Source: Spirogloea muscicola (lineage: Eukaryota > Streptophyta > Zygnematophyceae > Spirogloeales > Spirogloeaceae). From it: a stretch of DNA of 55,942 nucleotides. The stretch covers positions 462,051-517,992 of the forward strand of contig WELB01000038.1 in the NCBI GenBank assembly GCA_009602725.1. The letters are read 5' to 3'. The first letter of the stretch is position 1. The number at the start of each line of letters is the position of its first letter. Below the pieces are notes generated by a model. It had not been told where the DNA came from and searched no databases. It saw only the letters and a program-made list of their open reading frames with translations. Position numbers and translations under genes: made by a program. Shown here piece after piece: positions 44,843 to 55,899 of this stretch.

Positions 44843-45674
44843 ACGGAGCAAGCTGTAAAAGGGCCACAGGGCAGTGCTTGATCACCGGTCTCGTGGAGCA
44901 TGGACACAAAGCACAAAGCAGCCACCTCTGCGAAGATTGGCAGGCAGCACGCTTCGGGGCTGCCATCTTGCCATGCCACACGTGCCACCCTTCCAGAAGC
45001 CATGTAGTGTTATGTATATTGCTATCCAGCTGCAGCTCTGGAACAGGCTGTCTTCTCGTGTCCCCCCACAAATCCTATTGCTTGCCACACACATAGCTTC
45101 TTCACATAGACATATTGGCAGCCTTGCTTCCTGGAATCGAAGTCTTGGCTCTAGCTACAGCTTGCTGCTGCTGTTGCACCAGTCTGCACACAGCATATTA
45201 TTATGACAGCATCTGTTGTACGGATGCAGAATCAGCATCCAGCTGGCAAGGTCGTTAGAGGCATCATATATAATGTTGACAGAGAGCAAAATTTCCTGAT
45301 TCAAGTGTGTGCTAATGTGCTCGATTCAAGCAAGCTGGTGATGCTCGTGAGTTCTAGGTAAGCACAATAGGCAGGCCCACCTTTGCCGAGCATGTGCAAA
45401 TGCTGTACGTTATCGACAGCGCTTCAGTGATTTCAATTTGGAATGCACAAATTGAGGGCTTGGTGGAGAGTGACGACGAGCTGATACTTGCAGTGCCAAA
45501 ATTGGATGGCATGTTGTGAGAGCGAGAATGTTGTGTCAGGTGACGAGCCATCATGTGGTAAACTCGACTGCCCACAAACATCACCACGTCTGGCAACGTC
45601 TGGCCAGCACCTATCTATTCGGCTACGAACTGCACTTTCAGGTGCAGACACAGCAGCAAATGGCTACTTGTTCA
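44843..45674. other. Convergent intergenic region
   Basis: The region lies between the 3' ends of the dehydrogenase (+) and the HOS15-like gene (-). No exon, RNA gene or repeat is recognised; it should contain both 3' UTRs and poly(A) signals. Confidence 0.6.
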
Positions 45675-48600
45675 TCACATTCTAAAGTCGAGGACGCAGA
45701 CGGTGTTGTTGGAGAAGCAGGCAGCCACCTTGTCTCCATCGCCGTTCCAGCAGACCTCGAAGATGCCGCTGCTGCCTCTGTAGGTCCGGATGAGTGACCC
45801 GTCCTTGACGGACCAGATGTGAAGGCAGCAATCGAAGGATCCGCTCGCCAGCAGCTCTCCGTTTGGGCTGAAGGCCACAGAGTAGACCGGCTCTCTGCAA
45901 AGACGGGCCCGTAAGCACTGTCAAATGAAAAAGCATGGACAACAGCAGGAAGATTGAGCTGATCTTACCCTCTTTATGACCAACTACAGGCACTTAGGAG
46001 CGATCTACTTCGCCAACAAGTTGAATGTGAAACAAAAATGGTGGGGGCTCAGCAATGAGCAGCCCAGGGAGGCCAGAGACTCACGTGTGCTTGGTGAGGC
46101 TGTGGAGCCTCGTGCCTTGCTCCACCTCCCATAGCTTGATGGTCGCATCAAACGATGCGCTGCACGACAGCCAAGACATGCCTTGTAGGTTCAGCACACC
46201 TCAGTTGCAATAGCCTAGCCGTGTGTTCCAGCCTAGCAACTGGTTGTGCAGTCGCCTGATCCTGGGCTGCAACTTACATGGCACTGCAATAGGTGCCTGA
46301 ATCATGAGGAGCATTATTGTAACGTTCATACCTTGCCAACACAAGCTGCTGGTTGGGGTTACTGGTGCCAGGCCCTCCAGGACTCCACTTTATGGTATAT
46401 ATCTCCTGCTTGACAACAATGGCAACACAACAGCCTTGCAGAAGATATAAGGTGCTGCTTGCTATCTCGGACATGAAAGGCAAGTCTAGACACCTTCGTT
46501 CAATCCTCTGCATCCTCCGACATCAAGATGCAAGGTCAAGGACAGAAGGGGACGTCTCTCACCTTCTGATGCTCCTTAAAATCGTGTAAGCACTTATCCT
46601 GCTTTAAGCTCCAGATCTACAAAACCCAACATCAAACTTGAGCCCCTTAGACACAAGGGCTGTTGAGGGTCTAGCTCTCCACTCAGACAGCAACATTCGT
46701 ATGACATGCAATTCTAGGCAGTAGAAGAAAGATGAATGCGGCTGCTGATGCGGCTGTGTGCAGTTCCAAGGAGACTTGCCACCAGACTACAGCGAACTTA
46801 TACACACAAGACACTGTCAAATGAGAGCAAAGTCATCGGTCTCATGTGACAGTGTCTTGTATGTCTTGTGTGTGGACGAGCACGCTTACCTTTGCGGTGT
46901 GATCGTCTGAGCAAGAAGCAAGTAAAGTGCCGGTAGGATCCCATTTTATGGCGTTGACTTCGTCCTGTCGAGGGAAAGGACGAACTTTCACATATAGCGG
47001 ATATGGGTGTGCAACTAAGAGAGGCATCTGCTGAAGCACACAACACCACAAGAGAGTAGCCAGGCCGGCAGACCTGGTGGCCAGCGAAAGCCTTGACAGG
47101 CCGGGTCTCTCCGAGCTTGCAGACGTATATCATTTTGTCTGTGGAGGATGTTGCAAAGCTCGTATTGTTTCTCCAATCCACGTCCAAGGTAGGGGCTGCT
47201 TCAGCAGAGGATCTCGTCAACATATGCGCCTTCCACAAATTTTCTGGGCTTCAAAGTGTACAGCATCTGCTCAACCTCGAAGCAGGTGCAAGCAGGGATG
47301 ACTACTCCTTTCCATGAGTCTGCGGCATCATGTTGAATGCTCCATGTCCGGCTTACCTGAGTGAAACTCGAACTGCTGCTTCACTTCGCCAGTCTTTGCA
47401 TCCCAGATAATGGCAGTCTTGTCTACACTGCCGCTGAGAAGGCAATCAGCTTTCTTGTTCCACTTCAAAGAGAAGATGGGGCCTTTGTGCTTGTTCAGCG
47501 TGTTCTTCAGCTCCCCTGACCACACATGCCAGGACATGCATTGTGAGTCTCTGAAGATGTGCCAGCAAGATCGTTCAAGATGAAAGAGTGTCGCAAGGTC
47601 TTCATATCCGCTTGCGATACGACAACATAGAAGGAGATAATGGAAAACGAGGAATGCAAGCAGCATGCTGAGTGCCGCTAGCCATGAGCAGCGCTGCAGA
47701 AAGCATACCCACCATCTTTACTCCAGACCCGCGCTTGTCCATCATAGGAGCCCGTAGCCAACAATGATCCATCACCCTGATGGCCATAATTACAAGTAAA
47801 TCAAGCTCAACCATTGCACAAAGCAGGACCTAGTGCACTCACAAGCCACGATGTAATCTGCGACAAAAAGGACGATGGAGGTCTACGGGCATGGTGGATG
47901 ATTGCATGCGAGTTGGACAGAGGTGATCCATACATTCCAGTCAAGTGTGGTGACGTCTTTGCTCTTCTCGTTTGTCTTTCCCTTCAAGTGCTTCAACACC
48001 ACTGCGCGGGCACTGGCTTGAGCAGCAGGTCCTGATGGCCCGTCCGGGAGGGACCAAATCCTTGCCGTGGAGTCGCCAGACCTGAGCACAAGGGGTGTCA
48101 TCTAAGTCAGGATACAGATGCATCATGCTTGCTTAGAAGTTTGACCAATCCAATCACGTCCTGTTACAATGATCCCAACATCCAGTCAAGTGCTCTTGTA
48201 CTCACTAACCCTCACATCCTGAGCCCTTACAGTAAAAGCTGGAATTGCCATGCAGCCTGACATATAACAATTAGGCAGGCTTTGTAGTGCAATTTGCAGC
48301 TAAAGGGACTAGTAGTGCCTGCCTGTGTTCAAACGGCTCACCCAGAAGCTAAAAGGGACCCCGTGGAGCTCCAGGCGCAGATGAAGACCTATACAGTGGA
48401 GCATGTTAAATAATAACAGCTTAAAGGTCATGCTCGTCAGCAACTCAGCTCAGTCATGCATTCCTTATATTGACAGAGTCATCAAAGACCTGCATGTAAG
48501 TGCTTCAAGATAGCCAGCACAAGCCTTCAGCTAGCCGCCTTATCATGATGCGTGCTCTCAGTAATCCTAGCAATGTACATTCTACACAGGACCCTTTGCA

Positions 48601-49776
48601 GGTCAGAGTAGTATGTGCGCGCAGTCCCTGTCTTACAATAGCATTACGTAGCTTGGCACTTCTGAGCTGAAAGAAGAATGGCAGCAAACAAGAAGGACTG
48701 GAGGGCCAAGTCCTGTCCTGAGAACAGACCTCAGATGTGTGCCCTTCCAGTATTGTCACGTCGTGGGGCGAAATCTCAGCGGGGATGACAACCGGGTCTT
48801 CGTCCATCGGCTCTGGTCCTGCACGCCAATCTCAGTAAGGCCCCATTGCAAACCTTCATGTTGTGTTGCTGAAGAAGCATAACGCAGCAGAAAGACTGTA
48901 CTGACAGATATCAGAAGGGAACTCAATTAGTTGGCACTCAAGGGGCTTCTTGCAAGGAGCCGGCAACTCGAGTGAGCAGCTTACCTCCGTTGCTCTCCTG
49001 CACCTCGACCTTGGGGACCTTGTCGTCGCGGTCGCGGTCGCGCTCCAGGCGCTCGAGCTTCTCGCGCTCCCGGTCCCTTTCCCGCTCCCGCTCCTTCTCG
49101 CGCTCCCGCTCGCGCTCCTGCCGCTCCCGGTCCCGCTCCCGCTCCCGCTCCTTCTCCCGCTCCGCCTTCTCCCGCTCCTTCTCCCGCTCCCGCTCCCTCT
49201 CCCGCTCCCGCTCCCGCTCGCGCTCGCGCTCCCGCTCCCGCTCCTTCTCCCGCTCCTTCTCCCGCTCCCGGTCCCGCTCCAGCCGCTCGCGCCGCTCCTT
49301 GATGGTTTGCCTCAGGTCCGTGATGTCCTTGGTCAGCAGGTCCATCGGCTGCAGCAGCGAGAAGTCCCCGTCCACCTCCGTGCCATTCTGGAGACGCCCC
49401 GGCCAGCGCAGGCGCGTCAGCTCGCGACTTGTTGCAGACTCTCTGACGGCCGTGAGATCAAGTTGTCCTGCGAACAACGAGCGCTATTGGGCCGTCGGAG
49501 GCGGAGTGAGTGGCGAGGCCATGAGCAGGTCGTCAACTCACGTCGCTGAGGTTGGCCTCGAGCTCGAGGTACTGCATGCCCTTCTGGATGAAAGAGACGA
49601 GCGCGCCGGGCGGTACGTCGTTGCCATTGATGGAGTTCTTGGTGAGGCAGGCCTCGTAGCCCAGCGTGAAGGCTGCGTGCGTGAAGCCTGTGCAGCGGCG
49701 CTTTGCCGTCCGGCGTCAGGAGGCAGCAACCAAGAAGGAGCGCGCAGGCAGCATTCACTGGCGCGGAACAACAACA

Positions 49777-49814
<38 letters not shown>

Positions 49815-49993
49815 TACGACGACGACGACGACGACATCAACAATGGGTTGCGCCCGCTGAAGAAACGCTTGAATAAGCAAGCAGCGTCGATGGCAATGGA
49901 CGTGGCAAACGCCGCAGCCGCAGCGGGCTCACCCGACTCCTGCAGGTAGCGGAAGATGAGGAAGTTGAGCTCGTCGGACGTGATGGTCGTCAT
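45675..49993 (-). CDS. HOS15: HOS15/TBL1-type LisH-WD40 corepressor subunit
   Basis: Fourteen exons (49933-49993, 49542-49687, 48985-49387, 48730-48818, 48342-48388, 47934-48081, 47713-47776, 47357-47515, 47074-47195, 46890-46964, 46563-46616, 46332-46405, 46085-46159, 45675-45894) give 578 residues in phase. The start [27 protein letters not shown] is the LisH motif; [26 protein letters not shown] follows as in TBL1. A 100-residue Arg/Glu/Lys run is next, then eight WD40 units ([37 protein letters not shown]-like [55 protein letters not shown]), ending [11 protein letters not shown]1 family proteins bind histone tails and histone deacetylases; plant HOS15 works with HDA9/HD2C in gene repression. 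Nuclear location is expected. Confidence 0.96.
49060..49295. repeat. CGCTCC hexamer minisatellite coding the RE/KE run of HOS15
   Basis: Repeats of CGCTCC, CGCTCG, CTTCTC and CGGTCC on the plus strand encode (Arg-Glu)n with Lys-Glu interruptions on the minus strand. The run lies within exon 3 between the LisH region and the WD40 domain. Plant HOS15 has an equivalent charged coiled-coil segment, so the domain is conserved but the DNA repeat can change length freely. Confidence 0.9.
49768..49836. repeat. (ACG)n microsatellite in HOS15 intron 1
   Basis: ACGACGACG units with one TACGAC interruption run from about 49775 to 49832, inside the intron 49688-49932. Confidence 0.95.
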
Positions 49994-50740
49994 GGCAGCA
50001 TGCCACGACGGCTCCGCCTCGACTCGACGTTCTGAGCCTTATGAGGCTTGGAGAGTGGGCGCAGAGCGAGGAATAACCACAGAATTACGGTATTAGTAGC
50101 CGGGTCTAGGTTTCCATATAGGAATGCCGTTCAGCTTTCAGGCCCCCCTTGGCAGGCGGCGCGCGGCAGTCGGCGCCCGCTGCCGCGCCGCCTCGGGCTC
50201 ATGCGCCGCCGCCGCCGCAGCCGCACGTCTGGCGCCCGCGAGGAGCCCCCCGGTGCTGCGGCCTCGCCGCCACAACGCCGGCCGCGGCAGCCTCCCGCAG
50301 GCTCCGTCCCAGCGGCCTCAGAGCGCCTCCACTCGCTTCAATCCGAAGGCTTCTCAGCCTTCTTCTCAGTCGTCGCCGCCGCCGCCTCCGAGGCCGAGAC
50401 TTGCCGCGCTTGCGCCATCTGCCGCGCACCTGGCGCACGGGCCAGGCGCCGCGGGCCGCCGCCGCTTTCTCTGCCTGCCTTGGTCGCCGCCGGCTGTGCC
50501 ACGTGGCAGGCGCCCTCCCGGGAGCTCTCGCAGCCCGGCGGCGGCGGCGGCGGCGGCGGGACAGTGGTGTGATGGCCAAGGTTTCCTTCAAAGGAGAGGG
50601 CCTGCTCGAGGCAGAGGCTTGTACATAGCCCGGAGCGGGGCGCGGGGAGGGGGGGTGGTTGCTCTCATAGGCATTTTTGGATTTTGTTTGGGAAAGCTTT
50701 GGGAAGGCGCTGCTTGGCCCCTTTCATGGCCTCCCCATCT
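49994..50740. promoter_or_regulatory. GC-rich 5' region of HOS15, no gene called
   Basis: Very GC-rich DNA with GCCGCCGCC and GGCGGC runs (to about 50560) and several overlapping Arg/Pro/Ala frames. A plus-strand first exon is possible, but no domain or splice partner supports one. It must include the HOS15 promoter. Confidence 0.45.
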
Positions 50741-51300
50741 CTTAATACACACGCATTCCTTTCGGGCATCAGTTAGCGACCTCTATGGAGAAGGGCTCGC
50801 CCATTGAGGATAGGGGCTGGAAAAGCCAGCCCAAGAAAGAATGAACAAAGTACGAGAAGGGGGCCAGAGGATGTGCTGTTTCGTGGTTACTGAGCGCTTA
50901 GCAGCAGGTGACGTACATTTGTCGATGTGCTTGCCTCTGTACTTGGCCACAGAGAGAAGGGCTCGCCCATTGAGAATATGGGCTGGAACAGCCAGAGGCC
51001 CTCCATTTCTCAATACACACTCACTTTCTCCTTCGGAGAAGGGCTCGCCTCGGACCTTGTCCATCCGTTTCGGGCTGGCCTTTGACAGCCCTGGCCCCCT
51101 TCTGTCCGGTATTCGGGCATCGGTTAGCGACCTCTATGTGGAGACTCGTGGTTGCTCTGCGGGTCAGCTTAGCAGCAGGTGATGTACATCTGTCGATGTG
51201 CTTGCCCTTCGTACGTGGCCACACAGGCCCTCCATTACTGAACACACACTCCAGTCCCTTTTCCGCTATAAATACTCCAGCGTGCTGGGCGTGCATTAGG
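50740..51300 (+). mobile_element. LINE tails, families A and B, plus orientation for B
   Basis: Family B appears at 50765-50960 and 51105-51235 (GGGCATCGGTTAGCGACCTC, CTTAGCAGCAGGTGATGTAC, GTCGATGTGCTTGCC, GTACTTGGCC). Family A tail pieces in the opposite sense lie at 50788-50870 and 50955-50995 (CTCGCCCATTGAGGATAGGG, GGGCTGGaaaaGCCAGCCC). A further GGGCTGGCCTTTGACAGCCC hairpin is at 51072-51092. Confidence 0.8.
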
Positions 51301-51437
51301 CCAGGCTTATGGCTTCCGTGGTGGTGGTCTGGCTCCTCAGCTTAGCTTGTCAGATATGTGCTCACTCGAGGATATATGTGTCCCCTTGCTCTTGCTTGCT
51401 AGCTCATCGACCCGTACCAGGACATTTGTAAGGCTAG

Positions 51438-51490
51438 ATTTGGCCTCCCCTTCGAATTCATGCGCACCGCGCGCCTTCTCTCTCTCTTCG
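51438..51490 (+). repeat. GGCCTCCC...CTTCTCTCTC repeat, copy 4
   Basis: TTTGGCCTCCCCTTCGAATT, CATGCGCACCGCGCGCCTT and CTCTCTCTC match the copies at 15796, 16517 and 42184. It is followed by a GGGCTGTGGCC half-hairpin as in the LINE tail. This suggests the block is part of a larger repeat. Confidence 0.65.
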
Positions 51491-51820
51491 TTTGGAGAGC
51501 CACTTTCTTTCCCAGCCCTCTTTTCTTTCTTTTGTCTGGGCTGTGGCCTCATTGATACCTTGGCCAAACATGTTCTGTGAGGCCGACTCAGAGAGATTCT
51601 GCTGCATGTGGTCTTGCCCCTGACCCAGCTTGCCTCGGATATACAACGCCTTTGTTCGGCGGGCTCACGGGCTCTGCTTGCCTTCAACTGACAACTTGGT
51701 GGTCTTTGTGCCACTACCATGGCCAGCTCAGGCGTCAATATGACATGCTCGGAGGAGCTATACTCAAACAGCCCAGCGATCCTCATCGCAGTAGAGGGTG
51801 TCAGTTATCTACAGAGAACC

Positions 51821-54800
51821 TTAATCAGCTGCATGCTGCCACCGTTCCTTGGCAAGGTCAATGTTGGCCACCAATCCATTGTCGTACACCACCTGCCAAG
51901 GTCATCCGTGCCCTTGCTCAGAGGCATGCTGTCAGCGCACTTAATGATGTGCAACATGCAGGCAAGACTTCTGCGAGGTCTCTAATGGTGTGGGAATGAT
52001 CACAGACCTGATAATGCTTCGCGAACTCGAAGTCCTTCACTTCAGCAGTCAAGTATCTGACAGGACATGTGCACCCATCAGTGTCCTGCCATCGTGCAGA
52101 GAAGAGTCGATATGGACAAGGGCATCAATTAATAAGCAGTACTGCAAAAAGAGTTCGTACTACTGCTAGCCTGCGTTCATACCTGTGTAGTTCAGTACTC
52201 CAGATGTTGATACGGCTGCCCAACAACTCGCATGCTTGCCTCCTGCCCACCCTCTGCATGTAATGCAAGCTTGATTGATGTATCAGACTCAGACGATGCT
52301 GTGCATGAGCCCGTAAGCCCGTTATCTGCATGAGCAGGGCCAGGACATCCAGATGTGCAGGGAGGATAACAATCTAAAAGTTGCGGGGTGCTGGCCCAGT
52401 GCAATGCAAGCAACAAATGACAAGATTCCTATGCCGCGGCTGGGGCAAATGAACCTTAGTGCGTGCAATTGCAAGCTTGCTGACTTCCTCGTACTTCCAG
52501 TCCTCCTTGCTCAAGTTCAGCTCCTCTGTAGTCCCATCCTCATACAGGATCTGTTTTTAAAACAAAACAGCAAATAAGCTCTCCTGTCTATAGATTGTAC
52601 ATCGTCCTAATGCGGCTGCCCATTTGCCAATCACTGGTATTCGGGGGCGCAATTCACACCGTGTGCTTTTTGGTCACCACGTTGTAACACTTGACGTCCC
52701 CGCAGTAATATCTGCAGCTTCGAAGATGAACTTCCAGTCAGTGACTTCTGTCTTATCAGCATAGAAACATTTACGCAAAGCGGATGTGCAGCTATTTTAG
52801 TCAGCTTTGGCCAGAGAAGGCAAAAACCAACGTCAAGATCAGCGATAAGCTGATGGAGGGCAATGCTCGTCATCTACTCTTGGCAGACTTACGCCTGGTC
52901 AAGCGGCCACCACACCCTGACCCGTTTGCCACACAAGGAGATCAACGACAGGATCTTGCTCCTGGATAACATCTGCCCGTCTGCTGTAGTCAGCCATGCG
53001 AAGACCAACACAAGAGGCTTAATGATTTGCAGACAACTTGTCAAAGTCAGTCATGATTGAAGTCTAAGCTTGAAACACACTGGATGTTGCACAGGCATCT
53101 GGTCTTCTATGTCACCTCTGTCAGCGTTGCCCTCTGCTGTTGGAGGCTGCTGCGAGGTAGCCGGGAAGAGCTCTCTGTGGACATCGTTCTGATAGTCCTT
53201 CTGCGCCCCAGACATCACGTGCACATCAGGAAACCTGCAACTGGTGCCAGGGCAGTAACCAGAAAGTAGAAACTCATTGAGATAGTGCAAGTGGTATAAA
53301 AGGAGCTGAGCTCCAAAGGTTGGAGGTTTATCGTGTACAAGCAGAGCAACAACAGAAACGGCAGGATAGCTGGCAAAGGAACCTTTGTGTTGGCTGACAG
53401 GATACCGCGGCAACCCTCCATTCCGCAGTGACAGTCCATCCGCTCTGAACCGAACTGAACAAACCTGCAGAAGCAGCCACATTCTCATCATTTCCATCAC
53501 ATTCTCATTATTGACCAGCTCTTGTGCACGATACATTTGCCCAAAGCTGATAACAAGGAGGTGCAACCATTAAGAGGGCCGCCATAAGGGCATAGCCAGA
53601 GAAAGACTTGAGCAAGAGCAAAGGCCTGGAGTAAACAGCAGATAAAGAGTTACTTGAACAACTGCAAGAACCCCTTACTGGTAATTGTAGCTCAGTGTGG
53701 AGCCCTTTGATATGTCAGTTGTTGCGTGGATGCCAATCCTCATCTCCCCATCAATGTGCCTGTGACTTGTGCCCTAATTAGAGTACGTGTACTCGTCGAT
53801 GGTGGAACTGGTGCAAGAGTTGTGCAGAGAGAGGAGAAGTCCAGCGCACCACTTTTGCAACTCGCAATTTGGGCGGCAGCTGTGGTTGATGAGCCGCGAC
53901 AAGTTGCCCTTGAAGGTTGCATCAATAACCATGTCGCGATTGATCTCAACCATGTAGAAGTCCTGCGCCTTTTGGGCCTTCAGGTCCCACAGCCTCTGCT
54001 CGCACGTCGCATCGTCAATGACTGCAACGGAAGTGAATCATGGAGATGTGAGACCGCCAGCTCTCACGATGCTGACCATAAATACATGTCATCCATAATG
54101 CAGGAATATCCTAGAGCTTAGGCATGGACGGCTGAAGGTTGTGGGGCAATGGAGTTTGCATCAAGGTCAGGCTTCGTGTGCTTTTCTCGTGGATGCACAT
54201 GAGCTTCCGAAGAAGCACATCAAGCAGCCCAGGAGTGCCGGTGTGCTTATGCCAAATATGCTGGGCATGCAGTATTCCTCAATAGTCCTACCTTCACCGA
54301 CATATTCAATTATGAAAGACCCCTCCTTTATGTCTTCGGCAGCTCGCACTCCCCAGCCGCACTTCTCAGTCTGCAGCAATGTTCAGGCTTCAGGAAGGCG
54401 AAACCGTTATGACAAATTTCCACTTTGGATATCAATGCTGGCCGAGTGCTGGCCGGCTAGCGCAGACCTTGACGGGCTTGAGCTTGGGGCCGCGGCGCCT
54501 GTGAAAGGGCACGTTGCCGCACGTCTGCCCGCATGCGCAGAGCTTGGAACATGTAGTGAACAGCACCCTGCCGTCAAAGACAGTGTCTGTCCGTCAGACC
54601 CAGGCTCTACTGAAGCCGACGTGCCTCACGCGGCCCATTGGAGAGCTTGATAGCCGCCTTAATTGTCAATAGTCAAGCTGCGAATGCTAAGTGATGCATT
54701 GCAACAATTGTCGCCCCCAGTCGCTGCTCTTTGTGTCCTCCCACTTGCTTGCTACCAGCTTCACAGCAGGTACAGGCTATTGTAACGTGGGTCGCCTTTA

Positions 54801-55899
54801 GGCAAGCGGCTGCAATCGTCTGATCGCCATGGAGAAAGATGAAGCTGTAGGTGTGACAGAAGGTGCGTAGCAGAGTACCTGCAGAGGCAGTCGCTGTCAC
54901 ACCGCCCGCTCGGCTCAGCGCCACCGCCTCCATTGGGCGCGTTCGCTACCTCTGCCGCCGCGCAGCTGCACGGCATGCAGTCCCCCTTGCCCTTGTGCTT
55001 GGGCCGCTTTGCGACGTACTCGCCTTCACAATGGCGCTGGTCAAGGAGCACGGCTCAACGATGCCTTGCCAAGACACAGGCGACGCGCAAACCCCATTCG
55101 AGTTGATGTAGATTCAATACATTTTGTATAAATCTATTGTAACAGCAGCCGGCTCAGCTGGCAGGATACTGCGCTTGATGTGGACGAACGGCGGCGGGCG
55201 CTCCGCCGAGGGCTTGTGGGCTCTGCCGGCCTGCGCCAGCAGCGCAGCCGGGACCTCGAACTCTCTGGGCGTCTGCGGAACTCGCAGCTGCCTGAACGCC
55301 AAACCCACGTCGCATGCGCGCATGGCCGCCCGCTCCACCTGCAGCAGACGCGCACGGCAGACTGAGATCACGGGTTCAAACCCCGTTGCTCGCCGACTCC
55401 GACGTCCTCCCTGGCTTGGCTTTTGGCTAAACCCTGGCTGCCCAGCTTTGGTACAGTGGCCAACCGCCAATATGGGATTATTTGGGCGCACCTCATGGGC
55501 CTCGTCTCTGGCGGCGTGCCGGTCGCAGAGGAAGCGGCGCTGGGCGTCGCCGGCGAGCAGCCGGGCGCCGCCCACGCGGGCGAGGCAGGCCTTGTGCAGC
55601 GCGCGGGGGCAGCTTGCGCAACGGAGCAGCAGCGGCGACGAAGCGCCGTCGGCGGCGTCGAGGCCATCGCCGTCGGCGTCGGGGCCGCCGCAGGCCTCGC
55701 AGGCGTGCAGCGGGCAGACGCGGCCGTCGGCCGTCGTCGCCCGCAGGCACTCGGCGTGGTACAGCTGCCGGCATTGCCCGTGGCGGCAGACCATGAGGCC
55801 AGCGCCGACGTTGCCGCCGCCGCCGCCTCCGCCGCCGCCGCCGCCCTCCTTGCAGTAGAAGCAGACGGCCTGCGCGGGCTCGCCGGGGGCCCCGGCCAG
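51821..55899 (-). CDS. PHD-AWS-SET-postSET histone methyltransferase with two Tudor-like domains (5' partial)
   Basis: Fourteen exons seen: 55492-55899, 54879-55036, 54468-54567, 54292-54370, 53850-54021, 53679-53759, 53383-53464, 53093-53200, 52893-52972, 52660-52711, 52455-52550, 52183-52253, 52008-52056, 51821-51892, all in phase. Order: PHD-type fingers (CFYC, CRHGQC, LYHAEC, CEACGG, CASCPRALHKAC, CDRHAA); AWS (CMPCSC, CDSDCLC, CSKLCACGQTCGN); SET (CGWGVRAAEDIKEGSFIIEYVGE, SRLINHSCRPNC, STLSYNYQ); post-SET (CHCGMEGCRG). Then two modules GKRVRVWWPLDQAYYCGDVK...LYEDGTTEELNL and LLGSRINIWSTELHRYLTAEVK...VVYDNGLVANIDL resemble plant Tudor-like domains. AWS-SET-postSET marks the ASH1/NSD/SETD2 group that methylates H3K36; specificity here is inferred. 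The gene probably continues past the right edge, since 55899 follows an acceptor-like ACAG. Confidence 0.9.
55345..55400 (+). pseudogene. tRNA 3'-half remnant (perfect T arm) in a SET-gene intron
   Basis: ACGGG-TTCAAAC-CCCGT at 55370-55386 forms a perfect 5-bp T stem and 7-base loop, and GGTTCAAACCC is a good pol III B box. No D arm or A box is found upstream and the acceptor partner is missing. It lies in the intron 55037-55491, antisense to the SET gene. A tRNA-derived SINE remnant is likely. Confidence 0.45.
55815..55850. repeat. (GCC)n microsatellite in the SET-gene PHD exon
   Basis: GCCGCCGCC/TCC units encode a polyglycine run between the CFYCKE and CRHGQC zinc-ligand pairs. The insertion lengthens the first PHD loop by about twelve residues without removing ligands. 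Confidence 0.9.

Noticed and set aside
48950-49949. Long plus-strand frames (200-325 codons) opposite the HOS15 exons, rich in Arg-Ser and Leu-Pro
   Set aside because: They are mirror images of the (Arg-Glu)n hexamer repeat of HOS15 on the minus strand and lack any domain; the minus-strand model is complete and in phase.
50048-50807. Overlapping Arg/Pro/Ala-rich frames up to 227 codons upstream of HOS15
   Set aside because: Low-complexity GC-rich DNA with no domain or splice context; treated as promoter or leader.
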